Assembly: GCA_000310025.1 (NCBI GenBank)
Contig: FN648572.1
Span: forward strand, 1-64,000
Length of the DNA stretch: 64,000 bases
Reading direction: 5' to 3'
From: Ectocarpus siliculosus
Lineage: Eukaryota; Sar; Phaeophyceae; Ectocarpales; Ectocarpaceae
Below are positions 22,101 to 31,505 of this stretch, piece after piece. A program made the position numbers and the translations under genes. How positions within the stretch are numbered: position 1 is the first letter of the stretch; every line of letters begins with the position of its first letter. The notes beneath the pieces were generated by a model. It saw nothing but the letters and a program-made list of their open reading frames with translations. It searched no databases and had not been told where the DNA came from.

Positions 22101-22417
22101 GTGAGGGTCCGCGGGCGTGTGACTTTGCATGTGATGTCTGTGTACCACGACAAAATAGTGATATGTCGTCATGGGAATCTCGTCACGCAACTCGACACGG
22201 AAGAGGCACGGTAAATATTCGACCCCCCCTTCCCTACCCGCGGCCACAGCAGTCTGTGAGCCACCTTTATTCTATTCATTCTACTCTGCCGATAAAACTG
22301 CGTGGCTGGCATGCCATTTTAGAGGTGCCCATAGAGAAGGACCAGCACGACAAGGCGTCTGCGTACTCCATGCATGACGCAATTCCCGACCCGATGTGTC
22401 TTGCCCGGTAACCCTTA

Positions 22418-22640
22418 CCGACGATAACACAACGCCGTTAGTGGTTTTACCGCCACCGCCAAACACAGTCGATACCGCCGATAAACGCATAACCGCCGAC
22501 CACAAGAACTGTAGCCTCCATATGGCGATACCGCCGGAATTTACGGCCGTTTTTTTGTTGGACCGCCGCCGAAGTTGATGCCGCCAGAAAGGGCAATACG
22601 GCATACCGCATAAAAGCAAAGAAACCAAATGGCAATACCG
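22418..22640. repeat. TACCGCC-rich degenerate repeat
   Basis: The words TACCGCC, CCGCCGA and GATACCGCC recur at irregular short spacing (at least ten times). No regular unit. Confidence 0.5.
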
Positions 22641-23381
22641 GCGGAAAAGAGTCCGCCAAAAGAAACGTACAGAGTAATTCCTTGGTCGAAACGAAAGGGA
22701 AGAGGCCACATAAGCCCAGCATCATCGAGAGGGTTGATGCACAACCTCCAAAACGGTCTGGTTTTGCACCCTGCTTCTGCTCCCGCTTTGTCTCTGTGAC
22801 TGTGTGCGTGTCGCTCTCAGTCTGACTCTCTCTGTCCTGTGATTTATTGTGAACCATACACGTCTGTCGGCGGGCGGGGAACAAAATAAATCGTGAAGGT
22901 GAAAGAAAAAAAAAATCCGGGCCTTTCTTGGTGTCTGTCATGTTTATAACCGCAAGCTTACCAGCGGCAGCAGCAGCAGCAATGTGTTAAGACTACATCT
23001 TACAATTCAATGATTAGGATGCTCTGATCACGCAGCGGGATAGTCGGTAATGGTAGCAGTTAGTGTCGATAGACGGGTGCCAGACAGATCTCGACAGCTG
23101 TTGAGTCTTGGCGAAATCCGCATGTAAGTTATTCAGGCAAAGCGCGCATGGTAAAGAAGCGGCGCGCAGACTGTTCGCCCCAGTCTTGTGCCGTTTATCG
23201 TTCTATTACACTTACCACCTATCGTTCGTCATGACAACGCGCGCACGCACGTTCAAAGGAAAGCGGACCTCGGATTGGAGGCGGCCCTTCATGAGCAGGG
23301 TCCATTCACGAACAAATTGTAATTTATTTACTGACACAGTAGCGTCATCCCCGCCCGTCCACCCACGCCCGCCCTGGTAAG

Positions 23382-23521
23382 ACTCGAGGATGAGCACCCT
23401 CGGGAAGATGAGCTTGGTGCCAGGAGAGATGGACAACCCGCCCACGGCGAGGGACGTCATGGGCCCACTCCTCACCGAGTTCGTCAAGAAGGGGACTGCA
23501 GAAGGCCTAGATTCTCAAATG
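23382..23521 (+). CDS. Candidate exon of a hypothetical gene
   Basis: Bounded on the left by a possible acceptor (GGTAAG, ending 23381) after a pyrimidine-rich stretch, and on the right by CAAATG|GTGCGT (23522). The coding frame begins DSRMSTLGKMSLVPGEMDNP and ends with a helical-looking FVKKGTAEGLDSQM. Strong G/C at third positions. It might join 22027-22100 upstream and the acidic ORF at 23928 downstream; I cannot prove the linkage. Family unknown. Confidence 0.36.
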
Positions 23522-23927
23522 GTGCGTTCGTAACTGGGCACCAGGAACAAGGGACAAAGTACAGCACGGCAACGTACTTTGACCGTCTGTGACCCTTAGC
23601 AAAGAGTGGTAACGACATTGAATACAGACTAAGTAGTTGTGAATCAGGTAAAGGCGAGTAACGCCTCATATTACAAAAACCCTAGGAAAGAAAAGGAAAG
23701 CCTCCAGATTGCAAAACGCCCGAGTAAGGATGATCCCAATAACCCTTGACGCCGTGTACATTAAGGCACGACTTACGGGGTTTCAAATAGGGTTTATGCG
23801 ACGGCCGAAACGACGTTATCGGTAGTCGGTGGGAATCCTGTGGTTTGTTGAGCCCGTCGCCGCTCTTCCTCACCAAGTTTCACACCACCCTTCCCTAACG
23901 TCACTGCGGAAACTGTTTCGCGCTACG

Positions 23928-24797
23928 ATGCCCCCTACGCGACGGCTTTCCTCAACGCAGCGCGACACGCTTGTAAGGGCGTCACGCACAAGGTCAGGGT
24001 CAGCTTCGCCCTGTCCCTGGTCCACCGGCAAAGGGAGCTGCTTCAACCTCGACGTCCTGAGCGACTCGGACCGGGGTACTGACGACGGTCGCTCCTATAG
24101 CTCGGACAGCTCATCAAGCGATGAGGGCGACGGCGCCCAGGAGGACAGCGACAAGGAGGTGACCGAGGAGGAGGACAGCGACGTGGAGGAGGTCGACGAG
24201 GAGGATTCGAGCGGCGGTAGCATGTCGCGGAAGTCCGGGGCAAGGAAGGGGGCGACAGGTACTTCCGCCGGTAGGCCTGCAGCCGCATCCGCGAGGAAGG
24301 CGAGCAAGCATCCCGGCGCGGCCGCAGACATCTTGAATCTCGCGGAGGATGGCCCTGCAGGGCGCCCTGCTCAGGGAAGCTCTTCTAAGAGCGCCGCAGC
24401 AGCAAACAAACATCCCACCTCAAAGCGCGCTGGAGCAGCCGGTGCGCCAGTGGATCTGGCTTCAGACAACAGCAAGAAGAAAGAGGGCAGCGCCGACGGG
24501 GGAAAGGGCAAGAAAGGCAAGGCCGACGGGGGCAAGGGCAAGAAAGGCAAGGGCGACGGGAGCAAGGCCAAGAAAGGCAAGGGCAAAGCGGCCAAGGACA
24601 AGGGCGACAAGGGGCTAATGCATGCACGGCTGACCGAGAGCCGTGAGGATAAAGCAACGCTAGATACAATAGCGAAGCGGACTTCGCGCGAGGCCGAGGA
24701 GGAGAGGCAGACGGCCTACAAAGCGTTTCTCGAGGCGGAGCGGGTCAGGGGGAGCCGGGCAAAGGCTCTCGAGGCCCGGGCCCACAAAGGGATCGAG
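23928..24797 (+). CDS. Acidic/lysine-rich low-complexity protein, main exon
   Basis: ATG at 23928 (MPPTRRLSSTQRDTLVRASR) is chosen over an in-frame 23829 start because the preceding 33 codons lack the composition of the rest. Order: basic Ser/Arg N-terminus (1-60), Ser/Asp/Glu tract (about 65-105), Ala/Ser/Lys-rich middle, GGKGKKGKADGGKGKKGK-type repeats (about 190-230), then an Arg/Glu/Ala-rich helical region likely to form a coiled coil (240-290). It ends at GAG|GTATTT (24798). The unspliced frame runs to 24974, where composition changes. Such charge-segregated proteins are often nuclear or chromatin-associated. No named domain. Confidence 0.55.
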
Positions 24798-25079
24798 GTA
24801 TTTACGACAGAAGGTTGCCCAACGTTTGTTGCATGCGGCACCAGGGTCCCCTCTATGGCAACCGATCATGCAATAATTTCTCGATATTTCCTCGCGGCCA
24901 AGGGGGACGACAGCACGGCTCCCGAACCCTGGATCCCACATTTTTGTCACAGTTGCCTGTATGCCGCGCCATAGTCACGTTGCGCGAAACATGCGATACT
25001 ACACGACCCTCCACCAACCTATACTCTTCTATAACACCTGCTGCCGCCCCCACCGTCCATGCCTGCGTGGACTACGAAG

Positions 25080-25205
25080 GAGGCGAAGCAGGCGGCGCAG
25101 GTCGCGACCAAGGACAAGTCTGACGCCAAGATGAAACGACTGCAAGCGAAGAAGGTGCCGAACGTGTACTCCTTCCTGCGGAAGGAAGCGTCAACTGCAT
25201 ATTAA
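25080..25205 (+). CDS. Terminal exon of the 23.9-kb gene
   Basis: From a possible acceptor (CTACGAAG, ending 25079) the frame encodes 41 residues beginning EAKQAAQVATKDKSDAKMKR and ending SFLRKEASTAY, then TAA. Phase 0 matches the donor at 24798, and the Ala/Lys-rich helical character continues the preceding coiled coil. An in-frame ATG at 25059 would allow it to be read alone. Confidence 0.42.
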   Translation, partial: EAKQAAQVATKDKSDAKMKRLQAKKVPNVYSFLRKEASTAY

Positions 25206-26101
25206 CTAGCGGGGCAAGGAACGGGGTTACAGTAGGGCAGTCGAACACCCCCCGTCCCGAGCCTCGCGCCGAAACTATGCACGCTGTCCGCGTTATCCAA
25301 AGTGACGTTGGCGACAGCGGGAGAGTTGGCTACTCGTGGACGGGCCAATCGTCTTGTTAAGTGGTCAGGAATGGTGTCGCTGTCGCATAATTCTCGCGTA
25401 GAGTACACAAGGTCGTGCTCCTGACCGTTGTCCTTCATGCTGTCGCTTTCGCCATCGACCCCCCTCGTGTTGCTGCCAGGATACCAACGCCAAGACGTCT
25501 ACCACTACCGCAAGTTCCGACCATGCGTCAGCATCTACAGGTTTCAAGCGAAAGGTACGACAACGCATCCAGCATCATCATGGGAGTCTATAGAAAAGCA
25601 GGAACGTTTGCACCACTCGAGCGCGTGTTGCCTGTTACTACGTTGGTTTATTTTGGTGCTCAGTCTTTCGGTGCCAAACGTTATACGAGCAGGTAGAATA
25701 GGACCGAACAACATGGTTCTGCGGGAAGCGGTTTAGTCGACCTAGTCTTGTGCTCTGATTGGACATGGATCAATGCATAACGTCCGTCAGTCGTGATCTT
25801 GGTCACAATGTTTCATGCCACCTTCGACTTGTCAGGCTGGGCTTCTATGCACAGAGTACAGCACCACCGTACTGGAAAATCACCGGCCGGAGCCGAACTT
25901 CCACGGCCCAACGTTTACATTCCCTATTTCCCTCTATCCAGATACCGTGTTTCCTACTACCATGACTGCCACAGCACTTACAGAATGATCCTAGCCTCTC
26001 TCTACCCAAGAAATGTGACTGGACTATACGAAGGGCCACCCCAGGCGGAGCCTACTTCACTGCTCTGCTTCTTGCGTCCCCGCTTATTTTCCGTCAAACA
26101 G
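25206..26101. other. No gene recognised
   Basis: No convincing exon. The last 60 bp is pyrimidine-rich and leads into the acceptor at 26101. Upstream exons of the 26.1-kb gene probably lie here or further left. Confidence 0.35.
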
Positions 26102-26188
26102 GATGTTACTCCCGCTGCCCCTCCGGTCGGTTCGGACAAGAAGAAAAAGAAACCCAAGAAGAGCAACAAGCCCGACGCCAACGTCCAG
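26102..26188 (+). CDS. Short lysine-rich internal exon
   Basis: Acceptor TTCCGTCAAACAG (ends 26101) and donor CAG|GTAAGC (26189) bound 29 codons beginning DVTPAAPPVGSDKKKKKPKK and ending SNKPDANVQ. Phase is 0 at both ends and joins cleanly to 27136. The Lys run is nuclear-localisation-like. An internal exon of an unrecognised gene. Confidence 0.45.
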
Positions 26189-27135
26189 GTAAGCTCAGCG
26201 AGGGGCTCTCCTAAGTGCTGCATTCCCACTTCACATTCATTGGCTACACATGGCTACGTGGCTGATATATGACTGCAGCAAGAGCAGAGCGAAAGGAACG
26301 TTGCCCAAACAATGCGAGTGTTTCATTAGCGCTCTTCCGTGGTCGGGACGGTGTGTATTTCGATCGTCGTTCGAACAATTTTCGGGTTATCGTTATAGCT
26401 ATTGTGGCGACAGTCCCCCTAAGATCGTGGTAGGGCTACATACATCCAGACAGCGTCGCCTACAGATAGGGAAACACCGGGGTGTTGCTCTTGATTTTTT
26501 TTTTTTTTCCTGGAACCCACGTTGCTCATGTGTCGCTGCCGAATCCGTTATTGGGTTCGCTCGTCGCGCTAAGGCCAAAGCTGCCCCTTACCCTCCTCAA
26601 CTGTGCTAACGTCGGAGTGTGGGAATAACGAGCCCTCAGCCTTGTGCCCTCCCATCCGCGTAAAGATAAAGTGTGCACCCAATGGGGGTTCGACCTTACT
26701 AGAAGTTTCGACGTCGTGTTCAAGATACGGTATACCGGTGCGACCGGGCTCATGCGTCGCGGAAAATTTGCACAACCCTACAATCGATGATATAGTTAAT
26801 TGGCCGTAGTACACATTTCCTTCAACCACAGCCCCACACACACCCTCTCTGCGGGTCGCAGTCAAGACCACTGCGCTGGGGGAAGTCACCTCCACGGGGT
26901 GCAAAATCCACAACGCCCTGTCCCCATGCTATACAGCACACTCCACGCCCCCAAACCGCGGTTCAAGCGCCTTTGCTATTTGCAGCCAGACGCACCTGGA
27001 AGTGGTGACCCACGCATACTGCACCCGCTTGGCTCCGGTGTCGAATACACAGACGCTACGCACGCACGAACTATTAGTCTTCGCCGGCCCTCAGCTCCAC
27101 GCGTCCCCCCACCCCCCCTCCTACGTCCCTCTCAG

Positions 27136-27306
27136 ATACCTGGGTTAGACCCGGCACAGGTTGCAGCTCTGATGCAAATGATGCAACGTCTACAAGGCGG
27201 GGGGAGCTCCTCGGGAACCGTACGTGACGCGTCATCCGAATCGGATTCGGACTCAGCCTCGGTCGATTCGACGGCCAACAAGGGACATCCAGCTGGTGAG
27301 AGGTAG
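27136..27306 (+). CDS. Terminal exon, Met/Gln-rich then Ser/Asp-rich
   Basis: A strong polypyrimidine tract ends in CCCTCTCAG (27127-27135). The exon encodes 56 residues: IPGLDPAQVAALMQMMQRLQ (amphipathic helix), a Gly/Ser linker and an acidic Ser/Asp tract. It ends with TAG at 27304-27306. An alternative donor GTACGT lies after SSSGT. The chromovirus inserted 23 bp after the stop, probably in the 3' untranslated region. Confidence 0.5.
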   Translation: MPGLDPAQVAALMQMMQRLQGGGSSSGTVRDASSESDSDSASVDSTANKGHPAGER

Positions 27307-27325
27307 ACGTTGGGACACAACTGCA

Positions 27326-27329
27326 ATAC
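27326..27329. other. Target-site duplication ATAC, left
   Basis: ATAC directly precedes the left LTR and recurs directly after the right LTR at 36480-36483. Confidence 0.8.
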
Positions 27330-27655
27330 TGAGGACACTGGCTATTGTCGGAGACAGATGCCGGTGCCGTGGCAGTATTATCCCACTGCCAGGGGAAGGC
27401 TATTTCCTCTCGTGATGTGTAAACGAGGAGAAGAGGGTAGAAAGAGAGAGCGGCCATAGCGGCAGAGGGAGAGGAGAGTCGAAGACTCTCCGCTTCCACT
27501 TTCGGCAAGTGGCCAGGGACTTCGGAAGATATCCATCTCCGACGGTGCATTTCCTGTCACTCTCCTTGTGACAAGATACCCCGAGGGAGCCATATCTTCC
27601 TACACTTTGTATGTGCACACATGGTTGGTTATACTCCTGACAGGTGTCCTCCACA
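27330..27655 (-). repeat. 3' LTR of the chromovirus (left in window)
   Basis: 326 bp, apparently identical to 36154-36479. On the plus strand it begins TGAGGACACTGG and ends TCCTCCACA. Flanking bases diverge immediately outside both ends. Confidence 0.95.
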
Positions 27656-27670
27656 TCACCCCCCCCTCTA
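27656..27670 (-). other. Polypurine tract
   Basis: On the minus strand TAGAGGGGGGGGTGA lies immediately upstream of the 3' LTR, the usual position of the plus-strand primer. Confidence 0.7.
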
Positions 27671-27949
27671 TGCGCCACAAGTCCATCTGTGCTAAAGATG
27701 TGCTTTTGGCGGCCATAGACATGAGTGGCTCATGGAGACACATGTATTGGAGTTAACCTACCTGGTACAACATCATCAACTCGGCCTGATTATCATACAA
27801 CGCGTGTTAAAAAACACGGAGTCTTCAGACAGAGTAGTGATAGATGTGGTCCATACTAGTATAGTCTAGAAAAAAAAAATTGTGGGTACTGGGCTATCAA
27901 GATGACAGCTAGTGTACTAAAATATTTTCTCTATTCATCATCGAAAAAT

Positions 27950-28170
27950 AAGATATTGATGGAGGATGAACTTGTAATGAGGTGACCCTCTGGCAAGTTT
28001 ATCTGTTCACCAAAACATAAGATATTGATGGAGGATGAACTTGTAATGAGGTGACCCTCTGGCAAGTTTATCTATTCATCACAAATAAGATATTGATGGA
28101 GGATGAACTTGTAATGAGGTGACCCTCTGGCAAGTTTATCTATTCATCGAAAAATAAGATCTATTCATAA
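27950..28170 (-). repeat. 69-bp tandem repeat in the element's 3' region
   Basis: Three units starting at 27951, 28020 and 28088 (AGATATTGATGGAGGATGAA...) with few changes, then a partial fourth. It lies between the end of pol and the polypurine tract. Confidence 0.9.
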
Positions 28171-28390
28171 AAAAATAAGATCTTGGGACAGCGGTGGTAT
28201 CATTCAATTCTCCTCGCGAGTGTTTCCCCAAACACTTCAAAAATAGGTTGTTTCCACTGGATACAACCAACCACCGTGGCTACTGGTCCTGTGCTAAATA
28301 TATATATATAACACAGAATAATAGTAGTATAAATTTGTCTCAAGTCTCGGAAAAGATAGACATGGCAACTGTTAGGAACGATAGAATAAA

Positions 28391-30559
28391 TCAATCGTTT
28401 AATTTCCGGGCCCTAGTTCGTTTTCGTTTGCTAGTACGGCAGGGCAATTGAGTATCACTCTGTGTCGTAGCAGAACGCGACTTGGGTAATGGACCCTCCT
28501 TTAGGAGCCTTCTTCGTCGCTTCTTGGTTTTGTTCGGTGGCTCAGAGCCACTTTGCGTTGCCAATTTCCGACTTAAAGGTTCTTGAGGAGTAGCTGCCTG
28601 TTTTCGTTTTCGTTTCCCTGTTTTACTGGGTGATTTTGGGTCTCCCTGTTCAACTGGGGCACGAGACGACGATATATTAGGCTGCAATATTTCCAAACCA
28701 CAACGGATTCGGTAGGCAGATATCATTTCTTGACATTGTGGAATTTCGTCTGCTCTATATTCAAGGTCTGACTCAGGGCCGTAGCCTCGAAGACGCAAAC
28801 GATACTTGTAGTTGTACGGGGTTTTCGGCCCCTTACCACTCTTATGACTTACCACTTTGTCAACGGCGTAGGATTCAATTTTCGGTTGAGCTTCGTCGGG
28901 ATGGTCTAGCTCGGGCAACGGAATCTGGCGTCCTAAGAAAAACTCGGAAAGCTTATCAAAGTCTGGCGCAGGTGGTGTTTTCCTCGCGTAGTACTGTTTA
29001 ATGTGGGCTAAATGGACCGAAACTTCTCGAGTTTCGTTCTGGCGTCTCACTCTATATACCACCGGTGATAATTTAGAGCAGATGACGTAAGGTCCTCTCC
29101 ACGGTAACAATAATTTCGGATTTGGTCCATCCGAATCCTGGTATGGGCGGTACACAAGTACTAGATCACCAGGTTTAAACACAGGGATAGGGCGCAGTTT
29201 AGCGTTCTTAGCAGCTTGTTTTTTTGTGCGTTCCGATAGGTTACGGCGCGCTAGTTCAAAAGCAACCTGTAGATTTTCCTGTGTTGTTTTAGAGAATTCC
29301 TCGGTATTCGCTGTTGTTCCCACATGAGGGATGCCGAGGATAATGTCAACTGGTAGTCGTGGCTTCCGACCAAACATAAGAAAGAATGGTGTTTCATGCA
29401 TGGTGGAGCTAAATGACGTGTTGTAAGCCAGTTGGACAAAAGGCAGCAATGATGCCCAGTTATCGCGGTTCATGGAACTATGCATGGCAAGCATTGCGTG
29501 CATGGTAGCATGTACTCGTTCTGAGACAGAATTACCCTGCGGACGGTATGGTGTCGTGCGGGTTTTCTTGTAGTTCAGAATACGCTGTAATTGGTGGACT
29601 ACACTGTTCTCAAATTCAGGTCCTTGGTCGGAATGCAACAGTTCAGGCGATCCAAAGATGCTGATGATGCGGTCGATAATGGCCTGAGCGACAGTGATTG
29701 CTGACTTGTTGGGAATCGGAGTCAACACGGTGAATCGGGTTAGGTGGTCCATCATGGATAGGACATGTTTGCACCGTACCCCGGCGGCTGAAACTGATTC
29801 TACTTTATATTCAACTAGGTCAACCGAAATACGTTCAAACGGTCTTTGTACTGGTACATGTCCCGTTGGTAATTTGTTCCGGTTGTGGGCTGTTTTCCGA
29901 CGTTGACAGGCTTGGCATTCTTGACACCAAGTACGGACGTCCCGATTCATGGTTGGCCACCAGTACTTTTGGCGAATCTTCTCATAAGTCGGTCTAGACG
30001 CTAAGTGGCCCCCAGATAATACGTGGTTATGATAGGCGTGTAGCACTAGTCCGGTAAGGGCGTAAGGCAACACCAATTGGTCACTAAACGTACTACGTTT
30101 CCGGAGGTAGCCTGGTAAATACGATTTAAACAGCAATCCATCACGCACGAAGTAGTACGACATGGAAGTGGTTGTCTCGTCATCAGGTAATTGAGCGTCA
30201 GGTTTTGTAAGATAGTCGATATACTTGCCATATTCAAGAGCTTGTTTTTCACGCAAGATATCGCGGTTAATAGTTTCAAATACGTTGGTCGCGCTAATAT
30301 AAACTGATTTCTCAGCGAATAATTCGCGATCACTTTGAACCGGTCGCAAGTTTTCCAAACGATCTGCAGACACTTGGTACGGACGTGGTGGGACATTTGA
30401 ATGCAGCGCAGGGTCATCAGGCACATTCCTACATATCGGTGCAAGTTGCGGTGCTTCCAACTGTTGTTGGTGATCGAACGCAAACAACCGAGATAGGGTG
30501 TCTGGGACTACATGTAACTTTCCCGGCTTGTGTCGCACTGTAAAGTCAAAGGACTGCAA
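28391..30559 (-). CDS. pol: Chromovirus pol, C-terminal part: RNase H end, integrase, chromodomain
   Basis: 722 codons, open to the contig edge at 30575. Residues 1-25 are the RNase H end (HVVPDTLSRLF). The integrase H2C2 zinc domain is at about 174-218 (HNHVLSGGH...CQECQACQ). The catalytic triad D247, D311, E347 has the standard DD35E spacing. GPYVICSKL near 490 is the GPY/F motif. Residues 562-617 (YAVDKVV...YRLRLRGYGPESDLEY) resemble a chromodomain, which in chromoviruses directs integration to particular chromatin. The tail 640-722 has three basic clusters (GKRKRKQ, KKRRRRL, SKRKRTRARK), probably nuclear-localising. No damage is seen in this copy. Confidence 0.92.
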   Translation of the reverse strand: MQSFDFTVRHKPGKLHVVPDTLSRLFAFDHQQQLEAPQLAPICRNVPDDPALHSNVPPRPYQVSADRLENLRPVQSDRELFAEKSVYISATNVFETINRDILREKQALEYGKYIDYLTKPDAQLPDDETTTSMSYYFVRDGLLFKSYLPGYLRKRSTFSDQLVLPYALTGLVLHAYHNHVLSGGHLASRPTYEKIRQKYWWPTMNRDVRTWCQECQACQRRKTAHNRNKLPTGHVPVQRPFERISVDLVEYKVESVSAAGVRCKHVLSMMDHLTRFTVLTPIPNKSAITVAQAIIDRIISIFGSPELLHSDQGPEFENSVVHQLQRILNYKKTRTTPYRPQGNSVSERVHATMHAMLAMHSSMNRDNWASLLPFVQLAYNTSFSSTMHETPFFLMFGRKPRLPVDIILGIPHVGTTANTEEFSKTTQENLQVAFELARRNLSERTKKQAAKNAKLRPIPVFKPGDLVLVYRPYQDSDGPNPKLLLPWRGPYVICSKLSPVVYRVRRQNETREVSVHLAHIKQYYARKTPPAPDFDKLSEFFLGRQIPLPELDHPDEAQPKIESYAVDKVVSHKSGKGPKTPYNYKYRLRLRGYGPESDLEYRADEIPQCQEMISAYRIRCGLEILQPNISSSRAPVEQGDPKSPSKTGKRKRKQAATPQEPLSRKLATQSGSEPPNKTKKRRRRLLKEGPLPKSRSATTQSDTQLPCRTSKRKRTRARKLND

Positions 30560-30575
30560 AGCGATTGCCCATCTG

Positions 30576-30675
30576 NNNNNNNNNNNNNNNNNNNNNNNNN
30601 NNNNNNNNNNNNNNNNNNNNNNNNNNNNNNNNNNNNNNNNNNNNNNNNNNNNNNNNNNNNNNNNNNNNNNNNNNN
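30576..30675. other. Assembly gap of 100 N
   Basis: Exactly 100 N. The sequence left of the gap (29745-30575) reappears right of it (30676-31505), so the flanking contigs overlap and no real sequence needs to be missing. Confidence 0.97.
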
Positions 30676-31505
30676 TGGTCCATCATGGATAGGACATGTT
30701 TGCACCGTACCCCGGCGGCTGAAACTGATTTTACTTTATATTCAACTAGGTCAACCGAAATACGTTCAAACGGTCTTTGTACTGGTACATGTCCCGTTGG
30801 TAATTTGTTCCGGTTGTGGGCTGTTTTCCGACGTTGACAGGCTTGGCATTCTTGACACCAAGTACGGACGTCCCGATTCATGGTTGGCCACCAGTACTTT
30901 TGGCGAATCTTCTCATAAGTCGGTCTAGACGCTAAGTGGCCCCCAGATAATACGTGGTCATGATAGGCGTGTAGCACTAGTCCGGTAAGGGCGTAAGGCA
31001 ACACCAATTGGTCACTAAACGTACTACGTTTCCGGAGGTAGCCTGGTAAATACGATTTAAACAGCAATCCATCACGCACGAAGTAGTACGACATGGAAGT
31101 GGTTGTCTCGTCATCAGGTAATTGAGCGTCAGGTTTTGTAAGATAGTCGATATATTGCTATGTTCAAGAGCTTGTTTTTCACGCAAGATATCGCGGTTAA
31201 TAGTTTCAAATACGTTGGTCGCGCTAATATAAACTGATTTCTCAGCGAATAATTCGCGATCACTTTAAACCGGTCGCAAGTTTTCCAAACGATCTGCAGA
31301 CACTTGGTACGGACGTGGTGGGACATTTGAATGCAGCGCAGGGTCATCAGGCACATTCCTACATATCGGTGCAAGTTGCGGTGCTTCCAACTGTTGTTGG
31401 TGATCGAACGCAAACAACCGAGATAGGGTGTCTGGGACTACATGTAACTTTCCCGGCTTGTGTCGCACTGTAAAGTCAAAGGACTGCAAAGCGATTGCCC
31501 ATCTG
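30676..31505 (-). repeat. False duplication of 29745-30575, with a frameshift and a stop
   Basis: 830 bp matching 831 bp left of the gap. I see about six differences: single substitutions near 30730 and 30959, a cluster near 31155 that includes a 1-bp deletion, and G to A at 31265-31270 that turns a Gln codon into TAA on the minus strand. The right-hand version of integrase is therefore broken while the left-hand version is open. Two alleles, two element copies, or read error in the right contig are all possible. Confidence 0.88.

Noticed and set aside
24043-24669. Minus-strand Pro/Cys-rich and Leu/Pro-rich ORFs
   Set aside because: They are shadows of the plus-strand KGKK-repeat gene.
30498-31094. 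ORFs running through the N gap
   Set aside because: They exist only because N positions carry no stop codons.
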